Below the pieces are notes generated by a model, which did no database searches, was not told where the DNA came from, and worked only from the letters and a program-made list of their open reading frames with translations. Of a stretch of 64,000 nt of DNA, positions 30,788 through 42,526 are shown piece by piece. The DNA lies in NCBI GenBank assembly GCA_025558095.1, contig JAIVFI010000003.1:868001-932000 (forward strand), read 5' to 3'. A program made the position numbers and the translations under genes. This DNA comes from Hyaloraphidium curvatum. Taxonomy: Eukaryota > Monoblepharomycota > Hyaloraphidiomycetes > Hyaloraphidiales > Hyaloraphidiaceae. Position 1 is the first letter of the stretch; every line of letters begins with the position of its first letter.

Positions 30788-32221
30788 TCATTCTCGTTCG
30801 ACCTGCACAACGCAGACCTCGTCGAACCAGCTCCAACCTTCGGAACCATCTCCGCGACCTTGGCAGCTGCTTTCGCACGTGTAGACGAGCACGGTGCCGA
30901 AGTCCATCCCCGCGTCGATCCCCCTGGGGTTCACAGGCGCCTGCTTCCCCTTCCCCTTCCCCTTCCCCTCCGGCTTCGAATCCGCAGAGATCGAGGTGTG
31001 GTCCATCATCCGCAGCGTGGTAAGCACCGAGGGCATGACTTGGAACTCGTACGCGCGCTTTCCGCCGCACCGCGGACACCGAGGCACGGAGGCTGGTGCG
31101 ACCGGTTCAGAAAAGAACGTCGGCTCGCCTTCGTACCGCAAGGCCTGCTCCGGGGCGCGCTCGACGACCTTCTGGAAGGTGCGGAAGATCTTGCTCATCC
31201 CCTTGGGGTAAACTGCCTTTTCGTACTCTTCGGGTCCGAGCTTGCCGTCCACGTCGGGTAGATCTAGGTCGGCGGCGGACGCCTCGGCGAGATCCATCGC
31301 TTGTGGAGCATCCTTTGGCCGATTCTCTTCGGATGCATAGTCGTAGTCCCAGTCGAGAGCAAAGCAAGGCAGAGACGGAAGCGTTGACCACGCTTGCTCC
31401 GCAACGGCGGTGTCCTCGACAGCTTCCTCGGTCGGCAGAACAGATGCCACCGAGGCACCAAAAACTTTGTGATCCTGCTTCGCCGCACCGTTTGCCGAGG
31501 CGGTGCCCGCTGCTTGTGCGTATGACGGCCGCTGTTTGCCAGCAGCCGAGGCCTGTTTCTGCTTCTGTTCCCGCAGGGAAAGCAAGGCGTCCAGATCGTC
31601 CTCCAGTCCAGTAGCAGAGGCTTTGCCAAAAGCCGTCAATGGCTTTGAACCGAAGCCTCCCTCTTCGTCATCGCTGTCCTGGCCGCCGAATGCTGGAACT
31701 CCAAACTCCGCTGGAGCTACCTTTACGGGCACTTCAGGCTTGCTGAACTCCTTTGCAGAAAGATCCGGCACGGCCGCATCGTGTGCCTGTCCTTCTTCGT
31801 CGGGTTTTGGCGTCGAAACGTCCCGGTTGCTTGCCGCGGGTCCTTTCCGGTCTGCTGTCGGCCTCTTCTGACACCTCAGAGCCCGCACACTGCCGTCCTT
31901 GCCGCTGCACGCCCCGGAATTGCAGCCAAACACAAACATGCAGCGCCCTTCGGCCCCGGTCATGGGCGCTTCGAACTGGCAGACCAGGTTCCACATGTCA
32001 GACCTCCCGCACGCTCCACAGCGGGCAAGCGACGAGGGCGGGAAAGATCCCGGGGCCGAGGGGAAGGAAGCGGAGCCTCCAAACTTCGAAAGCTCTTTGG
32101 CATTGCTCTCCAGCGGGTCTCCCGCAAAGGCAAGCTGCGAGGTCTCCATTGCCGGCCAGTTCCAGTATTTACGTTTGTTTGGTCGGTCTTCCGTAGTCAC
32201 CTGTCCTGTGTATCCGGGCAT
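30788..32221 (-). CDS. TSR4: PDCD2/Tsr4-type ribosomal protein chaperone
   Basis: Tsr4/PDCD2 proteins bind nascent uS5 (Rps2) and aid 40S assembly. Exons 32221-32201 and 32134-30788 give 455 residues. The 66-nt intron has no stop and keeps frame, so an unspliced reading of 477 residues is possible, but spliced MPGYTGQ-LAFAGDPLESN followed by SKFGG fits the family better. The N-terminal zinc module shows ARCGACGRSDMWNLVCQFEAP and CMFVFGCNSGAC with RALR. The middle is low-complexity. The C-terminal PDCD2_C domain is clear: YPKGMSKIFRTFQKVVERAPEQALRY, then PRCPRCGGKRAYEFQVMPSVL, and MDFGTVLVYTCESSC. It shares a 15-bp spacer with the divergent uL5m gene. Confidence 0.88.
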   Translation of the reverse strand: MPGYTGQVTTEDRPNKRKYWNWPAMETSQLAFAGDPLESNAKELSKFGGSASFPSAPGSFPPSSLARCGACGRSDMWNLVCQFEAPMTGAEGRCMFVFGCNSGACSGKDGSVRALRCQKRPTADRKGPAASNRDVSTPKPDEEGQAHDAAVPDLSAKEFSKPEVPVKVAPAEFGVPAFGGQDSDDEEGGFGSKPLTAFGKASATGLEDDLDALLSLREQKQKQASAAGKQRPSYAQAAGTASANGAAKQDHKVFGASVASVLPTEEAVEDTAVAEQAWSTLPSLPCFALDWDYDYASEENRPKDAPQAMDLAEASAADLDLPDVDGKLGPEEYEKAVYPKGMSKIFRTFQKVVERAPEQALRYEGEPTFFSEPVAPASVPRCPRCGGKRAYEFQVMPSVLTTLRMMDHTSISADSKPEGKGKGKGKQAPVNPRGIDAGMDFGTVLVYTCESSCQGRGDGSEGWSWFDEVCVVQVERE

Positions 32222-32236
32222 CGCGTCACGCGCACG
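32222..32236. promoter_or_regulatory. 15-bp spacer between divergent start codons of TSR4 and uL5m
   Basis: The minus-strand ATG of TSR4 ends at 32221 and the plus-strand ATG of uL5m begins at 32237. Core promoter elements and 5' leaders for each gene must lie inside the other gene's transcribed region, or transcription must start almost at the ATGs. Both genes serve ribosome production, one cytosolic and one mitochondrial, so co-regulation is plausible but not shown. Confidence 0.7.
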
Positions 32237-33449
32237 ATGTCCGTGTCGCTCATCCGGCGATCGCTGCTGATGGGGGCGCGGCGGCTTGCCACGGTCGCCG
32301 CTCAGCAGCCGCTGGAGGAGCCGCCGGAGCAGCCCGGCCCGGGCGACGCCTGGCCGCCCGAGCCGGAGCCGCAGTTCGAGAACGCGATGCTGCCGACGTC
32401 GCCCTCGACGCGCATGTCGCGGCTTGAGTTCCACTACCTGAACACGCTGCGGGAGGACATGATGATCCTGCAGTACGACCACGCGTCGCGCATCGTGAGG
32501 AACATCGACACGAACCCGGAGTGGATCCACGGCATAAAGGCGCCGGACGACATGTTGTCCAAGCTCTTTTCGGTGCAGAACCCGATCCGGCGCGACAGGG
32601 TGCCCGGCGGCGGCATCAAGCGATACGGTGGGCCTCTTCCAATGCGGCGTCATACCGTCCGTTGACGCCCTCCTCGCAGGCCCGCCGATGCCCACGTCGC
32701 GCCCGCTTTTCCTCTCCGTGCCGATGAAGCGGCCATTTTTAAACCCGATCGACTACAGCTCGCACAAGCCGGGCCGGGAATGGCGCATCCTCCCCACCGA
32801 CCCCTTCCCCTATGCGCCCCTCGCCTCTCGGCTGCCCAAGATCGAGTCCATCACCCTCTACTGCTTCCCCAAACTCGCGAGCCAGAACAAAATGTCGGTG
32901 CTGCACGCCATCATGGCCCTGCAGAGCATCTCGGGCTGCAAGGCCGAGCCGTATTTTGCCGCGCACAGCGACGCCGCCCTGGGCATCAAGGCCGGCCACG
33001 TCGCTGGCGCGGTTTCGACCATCGAGGAGGGCGACCGGATGTGGAGCTTCCTGGACCGCTTCGTGAACTGCGTGCTCCCGCGCGTGCGCGAGTGGGAGGG
33101 GTACAACGGTCGGCAGGCGTGGAAGGACAATGGCGAGATCCGCCTGCACCTGGATGCCCAGGCCGTCGGCTACTTCCCGGAGATCGAACCGTACTTCGAC
33201 CAGTACCCGCAGCTCCACGACATGGAGATCTCGTTCCAGACGACGGCCAAGTTCCGCAACGAGGCCATCTCACTGCTGAGCGGGTTCCAGATCCCCTTCC
33301 TGGACAGGGAGACGGAGCTGGCCACGCTGGAGCAGGCCAAGAAGGCGGCGGAGTCGAAGGATCCGTTTGCAAAGTTCCGCACCAAGAAGCGACAGGCGGG
33401 GATCAACGCGCGCGGCACGGCGAGCGTGACCAGGGCCAAGCGGAAGTGA
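32237..33449 (+). CDS. MRPL7: Mitochondrial large-subunit ribosomal protein uL5m
   Basis: Exons 32237-32627 and 32680-33449 (52-nt intron, GTGGGC donor) give 386 residues. A matrix-type presequence (MSVSLIRRSLLMGARRLATVAAQ) precedes a mitochondria-specific N-terminal region. The uL5 core follows: IESITLYCFPKLASQNKMSVLHAIMALQSISGCKAE, the loop VGYFPEIEPYFDQYP, and ISFQTTAKFRNEAISLLSGFQIPF. The core contacts 5S-site elements of the mitoribosome. The C-terminus is a charged helix and a basic tail. Length matches fungal MRPL7 rather than short bacterial L5. Confidence 0.93.
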
Positions 33450-33556
33450 GATATAGATGCAGATGCTTGATGCCTCGAGATATACGACGATTCTTTTCAA
33501 CAGTGTGTCTCGAGTCACTGCCGCGACTCAGCCCACTCTCGCTTGCGCGCACAAAT

Positions 33557-34781
33557 ATGGCTCCAGTCACCGCAGAATCCTCGAAGCCGGTCCGATGGGG
33601 CGCCGCGCAGGTTCCCCCGGTGCCCTTCGAGTCGATTCCGAGGAGCGTCTCGGGCCCCGCCGTCTGGTCCGGGCAGGAGATGGAGAAGGACCCCTCGCTG
33701 TGGAGCTCCAACCTCACCCCCGAGGAGGTCGACGAGGTGTCCAAGGCCGCGGACGCGTACCTCGCATCGGGAAAGGAGCTCAAGGACATCGCGGAGGCGG
33801 ACTTTCCGCTGCCGACGCTGGGGAAGAAGCTCGCGGGTATCAGGAAGGAGCTGTTGGAAGGCAGAGGATTCTTCGTGCTCAAGGGCCTGCCGGTCACGGA
33901 ATGGGAGCGGGAGAAGCAGATTGCGGCGTACATGGGGATCCTGAGCTCGTTTGGAGACTTTCTGCACCAGAATGGCAAGGGGCACATCTTGGGCCACATC
34001 AAGAGCCTGGGTGTGACGTTCGACGCCAAGACTGCGCCTTCCGTGCGCCTGTACCAGACGGCGCAGCGCCAGTTCTTCCACAGCGACAGCTGCGACATCG
34101 TCACGCTCCTGTGTCTCCAGGTTGGCCTCTTGCGCAGCGGCTTCTGACCGGACGGGACTCATGCGTCGATCCAGGTCTCTGAAAAGGGCGGCGAGTCCAT
34201 GCTCACCTCCGTCGGACAGTTCTACAACTCGCTGAGGGAGCAGTACCCGGACGAGCTCGTCAAGATCCTCTTCGAGCCTTTCTACCGTGACAAGAAGGGC
34301 GAGATCGGCCCCAACGACGCCCCCTTCGAGCTGTCGGCTCCGCTTTCATACTTTGATGGACGGCAGATTGTTCGCTACGACCGCAACTTCATCCGGACGG
34401 CGCAGCGACACCCTGGCGTGCCCCCGCTGACCCCGGAGCAGGAGCGGGCGTTGGATGCCTTGGACAAGGCGGCGGAGGACAACGCGATGCACATGGTCCT
34501 CGAGGTGCGTCGGCAATGGGTTGCGGTTGAGAAGGCGCGCCTGACCGATCCGAATTCCGCAGGTCGGGGACCTGCAGTTCGTGCACAACCCCGGGCTGCT
34601 GCACGACAGGTTGGGGTTCACGGATACGCCTGAAAAGACGAGGCACCTGCTGCGGCTGTGGGTGTCCACCGGCGGGCTGGGAGGGTGGAAATTGCCTTGG
34701 GACCCCGAGGCCACGCAGCGTCCGCGCGGCGGATTCAAGGTGGAGGGGGTGCCGGACAAGGTGCCGCTGGTGGAGGAGTGA
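33557..34781 (+). CDS. TauD/TfdA-family Fe(II)/2-oxoglutarate-dependent dioxygenase
   Basis: Exons 33557-34120, 34175-34504 and 34563-34781 (introns 54 and 58 nt) give 370 residues. The metal triad is visible: HSDSCD (His and Asp), then a distal His in FVHNPGLLHDR, followed by an Arg that would hold 2-oxoglutarate (TRHLLRLW). Upstream fold landmarks are GFFVLKGLPVTEWEREKQ and LGHIKSLGVTFDAKTAPSVRLYQT. Fungal members hydroxylate taurine, xanthine, carnitine-pathway or other small acids; the substrate cannot be decided from sequence. No targeting signal is evident, so it is probably cytosolic. The family call is firm. Confidence 0.85.
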
Positions 34782-35472
34782 TGGATTTAGAATCCCGATG
34801 GATGGCTCCCTGCGGCGTCCCAGAGGCGATCTGGATGGCTTCCAGGGGGCGTCCCAGAGGCCATCTGGAGGCGCCCTGCACTTGATGATCTTGTTGCGTC
34901 TACAATCCACGTTCTCTGCCTGCAAAAACACTCTAGAATGCTACTTCAAACGTGCCCGATACTTTGCGCTGGGCGATCTGGAGTCCACCCTGCGACAAGG
35001 GATCGCAGGAGCGGAGGCGGAAATCGCAGTGGAGCGGGTTGATGACTTGTTTGGCGGCTCCGCGCATCCCGCGGGTCTAGATTGCAGCGAGATACACCTC
35101 CCCCGTCGCCTTCAAGGACCGGGAGAGGCCGAATCGGTGCGCATACGCGTCTCCGAGGCGGTCCCGAGGGTTGCTGACGGCGCCGCCCCGCCCCCGCTGC
35201 CCCGCGCCACCGTCCCGCCGCGGCGCGGCTATCTGGTGCCTGAACCTTGGCATCGCGCGCATCACGCCGCGGCCGCGCGCCGCCCGCCGTCGGTGCGTGT
35301 CGCGCCGGCTCACATCACTGTCCCGCCGCGTTTGCTGACCCGTCCCGCCGCGTGCGGCCACGCAGGACACTTTGTTGCGTCGCCACACCTGCGCGCCCCC
35401 CATCCCCCGAACCTCCACGCGCAGCTTGCCGCAGGAGACCGCCGTTGGGTCCCGTCGCCCGACATTCCCGCG
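34782..35472 (+). other. Intergenic region upstream of glutamate synthase
   Basis: A 691-bp spacer. Its 5' end holds an imperfect 33/34-bp tandem duplication (34801-34867). The half next to the glutamate synthase ATG is very C-rich on the plus strand and open in the same frame as the gene, but the translation is Arg/Pro/His-rich with no conserved feature, so I read it as promoter and 5' leader. No TATA-like element stands out. Confidence 0.45.
34801..34867. repeat. Imperfect 33/34-bp tandem duplication
   Basis: Two adjacent units, 34801-34833 and 34834-34867, both begin GATGGCT, share GGCGTCCCAGAGG and end ATCTG. They lie just after the stop of the dioxygenase gene. This looks like a recent local duplication; no function is implied. 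Confidence 0.75.
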
Positions 35473-38400
35473 ATGGGGGTGATCTCGGAGGAGGGCGTGC
35501 TGCCCGTGGGGGCCGCCGCCGAAGTGGACTATGACGACGAGAAGTTCGTCTCGTGGGCCGATGCGATCCCGCAGGCCGCCGGCCTGTACGACCCGCGCGA
35601 GGAGCGCGACGCGTGCGGCGTCGGCTTCCTGGTGCACATCAAGGGCCAGCCGTCGCACAAGATCCTGGCCGAGGGCAAATTCCTGCTCTGCAACATGACC
35701 CACCGCGGCGCCGTCGGCGCCGATGCCCGCGACGGCGACGGCGCAGGCGTCATGTGCGGCATCCCCCACGACTTCTTCGCCGCGCAGGTGGAGTCGGCCT
35801 TCCGCGTCAAGCTGCCCCCCAAGGGCCAGTACGCCGTGGGCAACCTGTACTTCAAGCCCGAGAAGTCGGTCCGCCAGGAGTGCAAGGAGAAGTTCGAGGA
35901 GATCGCCGAGTCGCTCGGCCTGACGGTCATGTGCTGGAGGCCCGTGCCGAGGGACAACAGCATCCTCGGCCCCGCTTCCAAGTCGAAGGAGCCCGTCATC
36001 GAGCAGCCCTTCGTCTGCGTGGCCAACCAGGACCCCAACGGCGAGTTCGACTACGCCAAGTTCGAGCACACGCTGTACCTGCTGCGCAAGCAGTCCATCC
36101 ACGCCATCGGCTTCAAGAAGTGGTTCTACATCTGCTCGCTCTCCAACAAGAACCTCATCTACAAGGGCCTGCTCGCCCCCGTCCAGGTCTACTCCTACTT
36201 CAAGGACCTGACGGAGCCCGAGTTCAAGACGCACTTTGCGCTCGTGCACTCGCGCTTCTCGACCAACACCTTCCCCTCGTGGGACCGTGCCCAGCCCATG
36301 CGGTGGTGCGCGCACAACGGTGGGCCTCCTTCAGCCGGCTTCCTCTCCCCTGCTGACGCGCCCGCCGCCTTCCAGGTGAAATCAACACCCTCCGCGGCAA
36401 CAAGAACTGGATGCGGGCGCGCGAGGGCGTCATGCACTCGGACTCGTTCCCCGGCCAGCTCATCAACAGCCTCTTCCCCATCATCGAGGAGGGCGGCTCG
36501 GACTCGGCGGCGTTCGACAACGTCCTCGAGCTCCTCACCATGTCGGGCGTCTTCTCGATGCCCCAGGCCGTGATGATGATGATCCCCGAGGCGTGGCAGG
36601 ACCACCCCGAGATGGAGGCCTACAAGCGGGAGTTCTACGAGTGGAGCGCGTGCCTGATGGAGCCCTGGGACGGCCCGGCGCTCATCACCTTCGCCGACGG
36701 GCGCTACGTGGGCGCCGTGCTGGACCGCAACGGTCTCCGCCCGGCCCGCTACTACGTCACGGACGAGGACATCATGATCTGCGCGTCGGAGGTCGGCACG
36801 GTCAAGATCGCCCCCGAGACGGTCACGGCCAAGGGCCGCCTGCAGCCCGGCAAGATGCTGCTCGTGGACACGGAGGAGGGCCGCATCGTCGACGACGCCG
36901 AGCTCAAGAAGCAGGTCGCCACCTCCAAGCCCTTTGGCGAGTGGATCACCAAGAACATGTTCTCGCTCGAGGACGTGGTCGAGTGGGCCAAGAGGTGGGC
37001 TTTTTTCAGCGATCCGAAGCCTCGGGTTCCTGACGCTCGTTCCGTCCAGGTCCGGCCGCTACAAGAACGCCGTCCTCGACCCGCACTCCGTCTCGCAGGA
37101 CCCCCGCATGCGCTGCTTCGGCTTCACCATCGAGCAGCTCAACATGCTGATCCAGCCCATGGTGCAGGACGGCAAGGAGGCGCTCGGGTCCATGGGCAAC
37201 GACCAGCCCCTGGCCTGCATGTCGCAGATGCCCAGGCTCATCTACGAGTACTTCAAGCAGCTCTTTGCGCAGGTGCGTTGGCTCCCGCGGACGTAGGCGG
37301 AAACGTCCGCTGACGCCGATCCGTTTGCGCAGGTCACGAACCCCCCGATCGACCCCATCCGCGAGGAGATCGTCATGTCGCTCGGCTGCTACGTCGGCCC
37401 CGAGGGCAACCTGCTCGAGATGTCGCCCGAGCAGTGCGCGCGCCTCTTCCTCCCCGCTCCCATCATGTCGGTCGAGGAGCTCAACGTGATCAAGCAGATG
37501 GAGCGCTTCAAGCCCGGGTGGAAGGTCGCCATGATCGACATCACCTTCCCGCGCAGCGAGGGCCGCGAGGGCTACCTGCTCTGCCTCGACCGCGTCTGCG
37601 CCGAGGTCTCGCGCGCCATCTCGGACGGGTACAAGATCGCCGTGCTCAGCGACGCCAACACCGGCCCCGAGCGCGTGCCCATCTCGGCGCTGATCGCCGT
37701 CGGCGGCGTGCACCACTACCTGGTGCGCAACAAGCAGCGCAGCCGGATCGCGCTCATGCTCGAGACGGCTGAGGCCCGCGAGGTGCACCACTTCTGCGTG
37801 CTCCTCGGATACGGTGCCGATGGAAGTGAGTTTCCCTCCAGGAGCGCCCTTGTGGACCGTGCTGATGCCTTTCCCTTCAGTCTGCCCGTACCTCGCTCTC
37901 GAGTCGATGACCAAGCTCCGCCGCGAGGGTCTCCTCCCCAACACCCTCACCGAGGAGAAGATCACGTACAACTACAAGAAGGCCGCCAACAACGGTATCC
38001 TCAAGGTAATGTCCAAGATGGGCATCTCGACCCTGCAGTCGTACAAGGGCGCGCAGATCTTTGAGGCCGTCGGCATCGACTCGAGCGTCATCTCGCGCTG
38101 CTTCGCCGGCACCGCCTCGCGCGTCAAGGGCGTGGGCTTCGACGTGCTCGCGCTCGACGCGCTGACGTACCACGAGTACGCGTGGCCGACCCGCGAGACC
38201 GTCATGGTCGACGCGCTGCCCGAGGCCTCGGACTACCACTGGCGCAGCGGCGGCGAGAACCACATGAACTCGCCCCTCTCGATCGCCAACCTGCAGGACG
38301 CCGTGCGCCGCAAGAACCAGGAGGCCTACGACGCCTACTCGCGCGAGGTCCTGGAGCAGGTCCGCAACAGCACCCTCAGGGGCATGCTCGACTTCAAGAC

Positions 38401-41400
38401 GGACCATGTCGTGCCCGTCTCGATCGACGAGGTCGAGCCGTGGACCGAGATCGTCAAGCGGTTCTGCACCGGCGCCATGTCGTACGGCTCCATCTCGTGG
38501 GAGGCGCACACGACGCTCGCCATGGCCATGAACAAGCTCGGCGGCAAGTCCAACACCGGCGAGGGCGGCGAGGACCCCGAGCGGTCCGCGTCGGTCGTCA
38601 ACGGATACAGGCTGCGCTCCGCTATCAAGCAGGTCGCCTCGGCCCGCTTCGGCGTGACCTCCTTCTACCTCGCGGACTCGGACGAGCTCCAGATCAAGAT
38701 GGCCCAGGGCGCCAAGCCCGGCGAGGGCGGTGAGCTGCCCGGCCACAAGGTGTCGGAAGACATCGGCAAGACCCGCAAGTCGACCCCCGGCGTCGGCCTC
38801 ATCTCGCCGCCCCCGCACCACGACATCTACTCGATCGAGGACCTGAAGCAGCTCATCTACGACCTCAAGTGCTCGAACCCGTCCGCCCGCGTTTCGGTCA
38901 AGCTCGTGTCGGAGGTCGGCGTCGGCATCGTCGCTTCGGGTGTCGCCAAGGCCAAGGCCGACCACATCCTCATCTCGGGCCACGACGGTGGCACCGGCGC
39001 CTCGCGCTGGACCGGCATCAAGTACGCCGGCCTACCGTGGGAGCTCGGCCTGGCCGAGACGCACCAGACGCTGGTGCTGAACGACCTCCGCGGGCGTGTT
39101 GTTGTCCAGACCGACGGCCAGCTCAAGAGCGGTCGCGACGTGGCCATTGCTTGCCTGCTCGGTGCCGAGGAGTGGGGTTTCGCCACCGCTCCTCTCATCG
39201 CCATGGGCTGCACCATGATGCGCAAGGTATGCCGGTCGTTGCCTTGGTTTCTTCTTTTGCTTACCAGCATTCCTCGTTCAGTGCCACCTCAACACCTGCC
39301 CCGTGGGTGTCGCCACGCAGGACCTCGAGCTGCGCAAGAAGTTTGCCGGCGAGCCCGAGCACGTCATCAACTTCTTCTACTACGTCGCCGAGGAGCTGCG
39401 CAAGGTCATGGCGTCGCTTGGCATGCGCACGATCAACGAGATGGTCGGCCGCACCGACCTGCTCGTGGTCAACCCGGCGCTCAAGAACCCCAAGACGCGC
39501 AACCTCGACCTCTCGCCCATCCTCGTGCCGGCCTTCTCGCTCCGCCCCAACGTTGCCACGTACAACGTCAGCAAGCAGAACCACCTGCTCGAGAAGCGCC
39601 TGGATAACAAGCTCATCGAGGCGGCCAAGCCGGCCCTCGAGAGCAAGAAGCCCGTCGTCATCGACGCCGAGGTCGTCAACACCGACCGTGCCCTCGGCAC
39701 CACGCTCTCGTACCACGTGGCCAAGACCTTCGGCGAGGACGGCCTGCCCGAGAACACCATCCACGTGATGCTCAAGGGCTCCGCCGGCCAGAGCATGGGC
39801 GCCTTCCTGTCCTCGGGCATCACGCTCGAGCTCGAGGGCGACGCCAACGACTACGTCGGCAAGGGTCTTTCGGGCGGTAAGATCGTCATCTACCCGCCCA
39901 AGGTCTCCAAGTTCAAGGCCGAGGAGAACATCATCGTCGGCAACGTGTGCCTGTACGGCGCAACCGGCGGCAAGGCCTTCTTCCGCGGCGTCGCCGCGGA
40001 GCGCTTCGCGGTGCGCAACTCGGGCGCCACCGCCGTCGTCGAGGGCGTCGGCGACCACGGCTGCGAGTACATGACCGGCGGCCGCGTCGTCATCCTCGGC
40101 GGCACGGGCCGCAACTTCGCGGCCGGCATGTCGGGCGGTATCACGTACGTCCTGGATGAGGACCGCACCTTCAAGAAGCGCTGCAACATGGAGATGGTCG
40201 AGCTGACCACCTTCGAGGACGACACCGAGGTCGCTTTCGTCAAGGGCCTCATCCAGGAGCACTTGGATCTGACTGGCTCCGAGGCCGCCAAGCGGGTGCT
40301 CGACAACTGGGCTCAGATGCAGGCCAAGTTCGTCAAGGTGTACCCCTCGGACTACAAGGCCGTCTTGGAGGCCAAGAAGAAGGCCGCTGCCAAGCCTGCG
40401 CCCGCCCCGGCCGAGGTCAAGAAGGCCGAGGTGAACGGCCAGGCCAACGGCCACAAGGAGGCCGCGCTGGGCGACATCGAGGAGTCGATGCCCGACGTCC
40501 AGGCGCTGAAGAAGCGCCAGGAGGTCATCGACAAGGTCAAGGGCTTCATGAAGTACAAGCGTGCGACGGACCCGTACCGCAACCCGCGCAAGCGCGTGAA
40601 GGACTGGAAGGAGATCAACGCACGTCTTGACGTGGACGACCTTCGTGTTCAGGCCGCTCGCTGCATGGGTTGGTGTTTCGTTACGTGGCGGCCTCCGATG
40701 GTTTGGTCTAACTCTGCGTTCCAGACTGCGGTGTGCCGTTCTGCCAGTCCGACACTGGGTGCCCCATCGGCAACATCATCCCCAAGTGGAACGACCTGGT
40801 CTTCAAGAACCAGTGGCAGGAGGCCCTGGAGCGCCTGCTCATGACCAACAACTTCCCGGAGTTCACGGGCCGTGTCTGCCCGGCTCCCTGCGAGGGTGCT
40901 TGCGTCCTCGGCATCAACGAGCCTCCGGTGTCGATCAAGTCGATCGAGGCCGCCATCATCGACCGCGCGTTCGAGGAGGGCTGGATCGTTCCCACGCCCC
41001 CCAAGTACCGTACCGGGAAGCGCATCGCCATCATCGGCTCGGGCCCCGCCGGTCTCGCCGCTGCGGACCAGCTCAACAAGGCCGGCCACAGCGTCACTGT
41101 CTACGACAGGAACGACCGCATCGGCGGGCTGCTCATGTACGGCATCCCCAACATGAAGCTGGACAAGCGCATCGTCCAGCGCCGCGTCGACCTCATGGCG
41201 GCGGAGGGCGTCGAGTTTGTTCCCAACGCGTACGTGGGCAAGAACGTTGACGGCCGCAAGCTCAAGGCGGAGAACGACGTCGTCCTGATCTGCACGGGCG
41301 CCACGTGGCCCCGCGACCTCAACATCCCCGGCCGCGAGCTCAACGGCATCCACTTTGCCATGGAGTTCCTGCAGAAGAACACCGCCAGCCTCCTGGACTC

Positions 41401-42243
41401 GGAGCTCACGGACGACAAGTACCTCAGCGCCAAGGACAAAGACGTCATCGTTATCGGTGGTGGTGACACGGGCTGCGACTGTATCGGCACGTCGATGCGT
41501 CACGGTGAGCAGCGGTCGCTGACGGATCCCTCAGTGGCCGTTCTAACCTGCTCGGTCTGCAGGCGCCAGGAGCGTGACCAACTTTGAGCTCCTTCCGCAG
41601 CCGCCCATGACTCGCGCTCCCGACAACCCGTGGCCCCAGTTCCCCCGCGTGTTCAAGGTCGACTACGGCCACGCCGAAGTCGCCGCGATCCACGGGCAGG
41701 ACCCCCGCGAGTTCTGCATCCTGTCCAAGGAGTTTGTCGGGGACGGGAACGGCAACCTTACGGGCGTCAACACGGTCCGCGTCGAGTGGACCAAGGACGA
41801 CCGCGGCGCGTGGCGGATGAAGGAGATACCCGGCAGCGAGAAGTTCTTCAAGGCTGACCTCATCCTGCTCTCGATGGGCTTCCTCGGCCCCGAGAACGAC
41901 CTGCTGAAGCAGCTCAACGTCAAGCAGGATGCGCGCACTAACATCGCTACCCCGAAGGGCAGCTACCGGACGTTCGTGGAGGGCGTGTTCGCCGCGGGAG
42001 GTGCGTTCCAGCCGGCCAGGTCGCCTTTCGTCCGTTGCTGACCGTGCGCACGCAGATTGCCGGAGAGGGCAGTCGCTCATCGTTTGGGGCATCAACGAGG
42101 GTCGCCAGGCGGCACGCGAGGTCGACATCTACCTGATGGGCAACACCCGGTTGCCCGTCACGGGAGGTATCGAGCAGCGGCCAGTCGAGTCCCTCGAGGT
42201 CATGAACCTCGTCGAGACCGACACGTCGAACAAGTCTCACTGA
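35473..42243 (+). CDS. GLT1: Glutamate synthase (NADH-GOGAT), fused large and small domains
   Basis: Converts glutamine plus 2-oxoglutarate and NADH to two glutamates. Nine exons (35473-36319, 36376-36994, 37050-37272, 37333-37825, 37881-39226, 39282-40668, 40725-41504, 41563-42000, 42056-42243) give 2,106 residues, normal for fungi. The class-II amidotransferase Cys is C48 ([11 protein letters not shown]), so residues 1-47 are the propeptide. FMN-domain blocks include GYGADGICPYLALE and [12 protein letters not shown]. The [3Fe-4S] ligands are C1171, C1177 and C1182 (CTMMRKCHLNTC). The beta-like part has [12 protein letters not shown] and CPAPCEGAC cysteines, then [13 protein letters not shown] and GGGDTGCDC nucleotide-binding folds. 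Introns are 55-60 nt. The gene is very GC-rich with strong codon bias, as expected for an abundant enzyme. Both strands carry long shadow frames. Confidence 0.97.
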
Positions 42244-42526
42244 AGCCAGACTTTTGGACATTGGACTGCTGACAAATCGACATTTGGAAGCGAGCGCCGC
42301 CAGAAGATCGGGGCTATGTGATCCTCAGAGACGGTAGACGGTGGCGCGGAGACGGTGGGGTGGGATCTCTAGTCTTTTCGTGGTGTTGTACACATCGGAT
42401 CAATGGGATCATTCGATGAAGCTCGCGTGCTATGATCATGATCAAGCTTGGGGTCGGACTGTTTGACAGGGCGGGGCTTGGTGACCGGCGCCAAGGAAGC
42501 AGCTCAGCACTCCTCTTCTTGAACCG

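Noticed and set aside
35000-35472. Extension of glutamate synthase upstream of 35473 in the same open frame
   Set aside because: The translation is Pro/Arg/His/Ala-rich and unlike any GOGAT N-terminus, while the ATG at 35473 gives a propeptide of 47 residues, a normal length.
37877-40454. Long minus-strand open frames (368 and 397 codons) inside glutamate synthase
   Set aside because: They are mirror images of strong codon bias in GLT1; composition is Leu/Val/Asp/His-biased and no motif is present.
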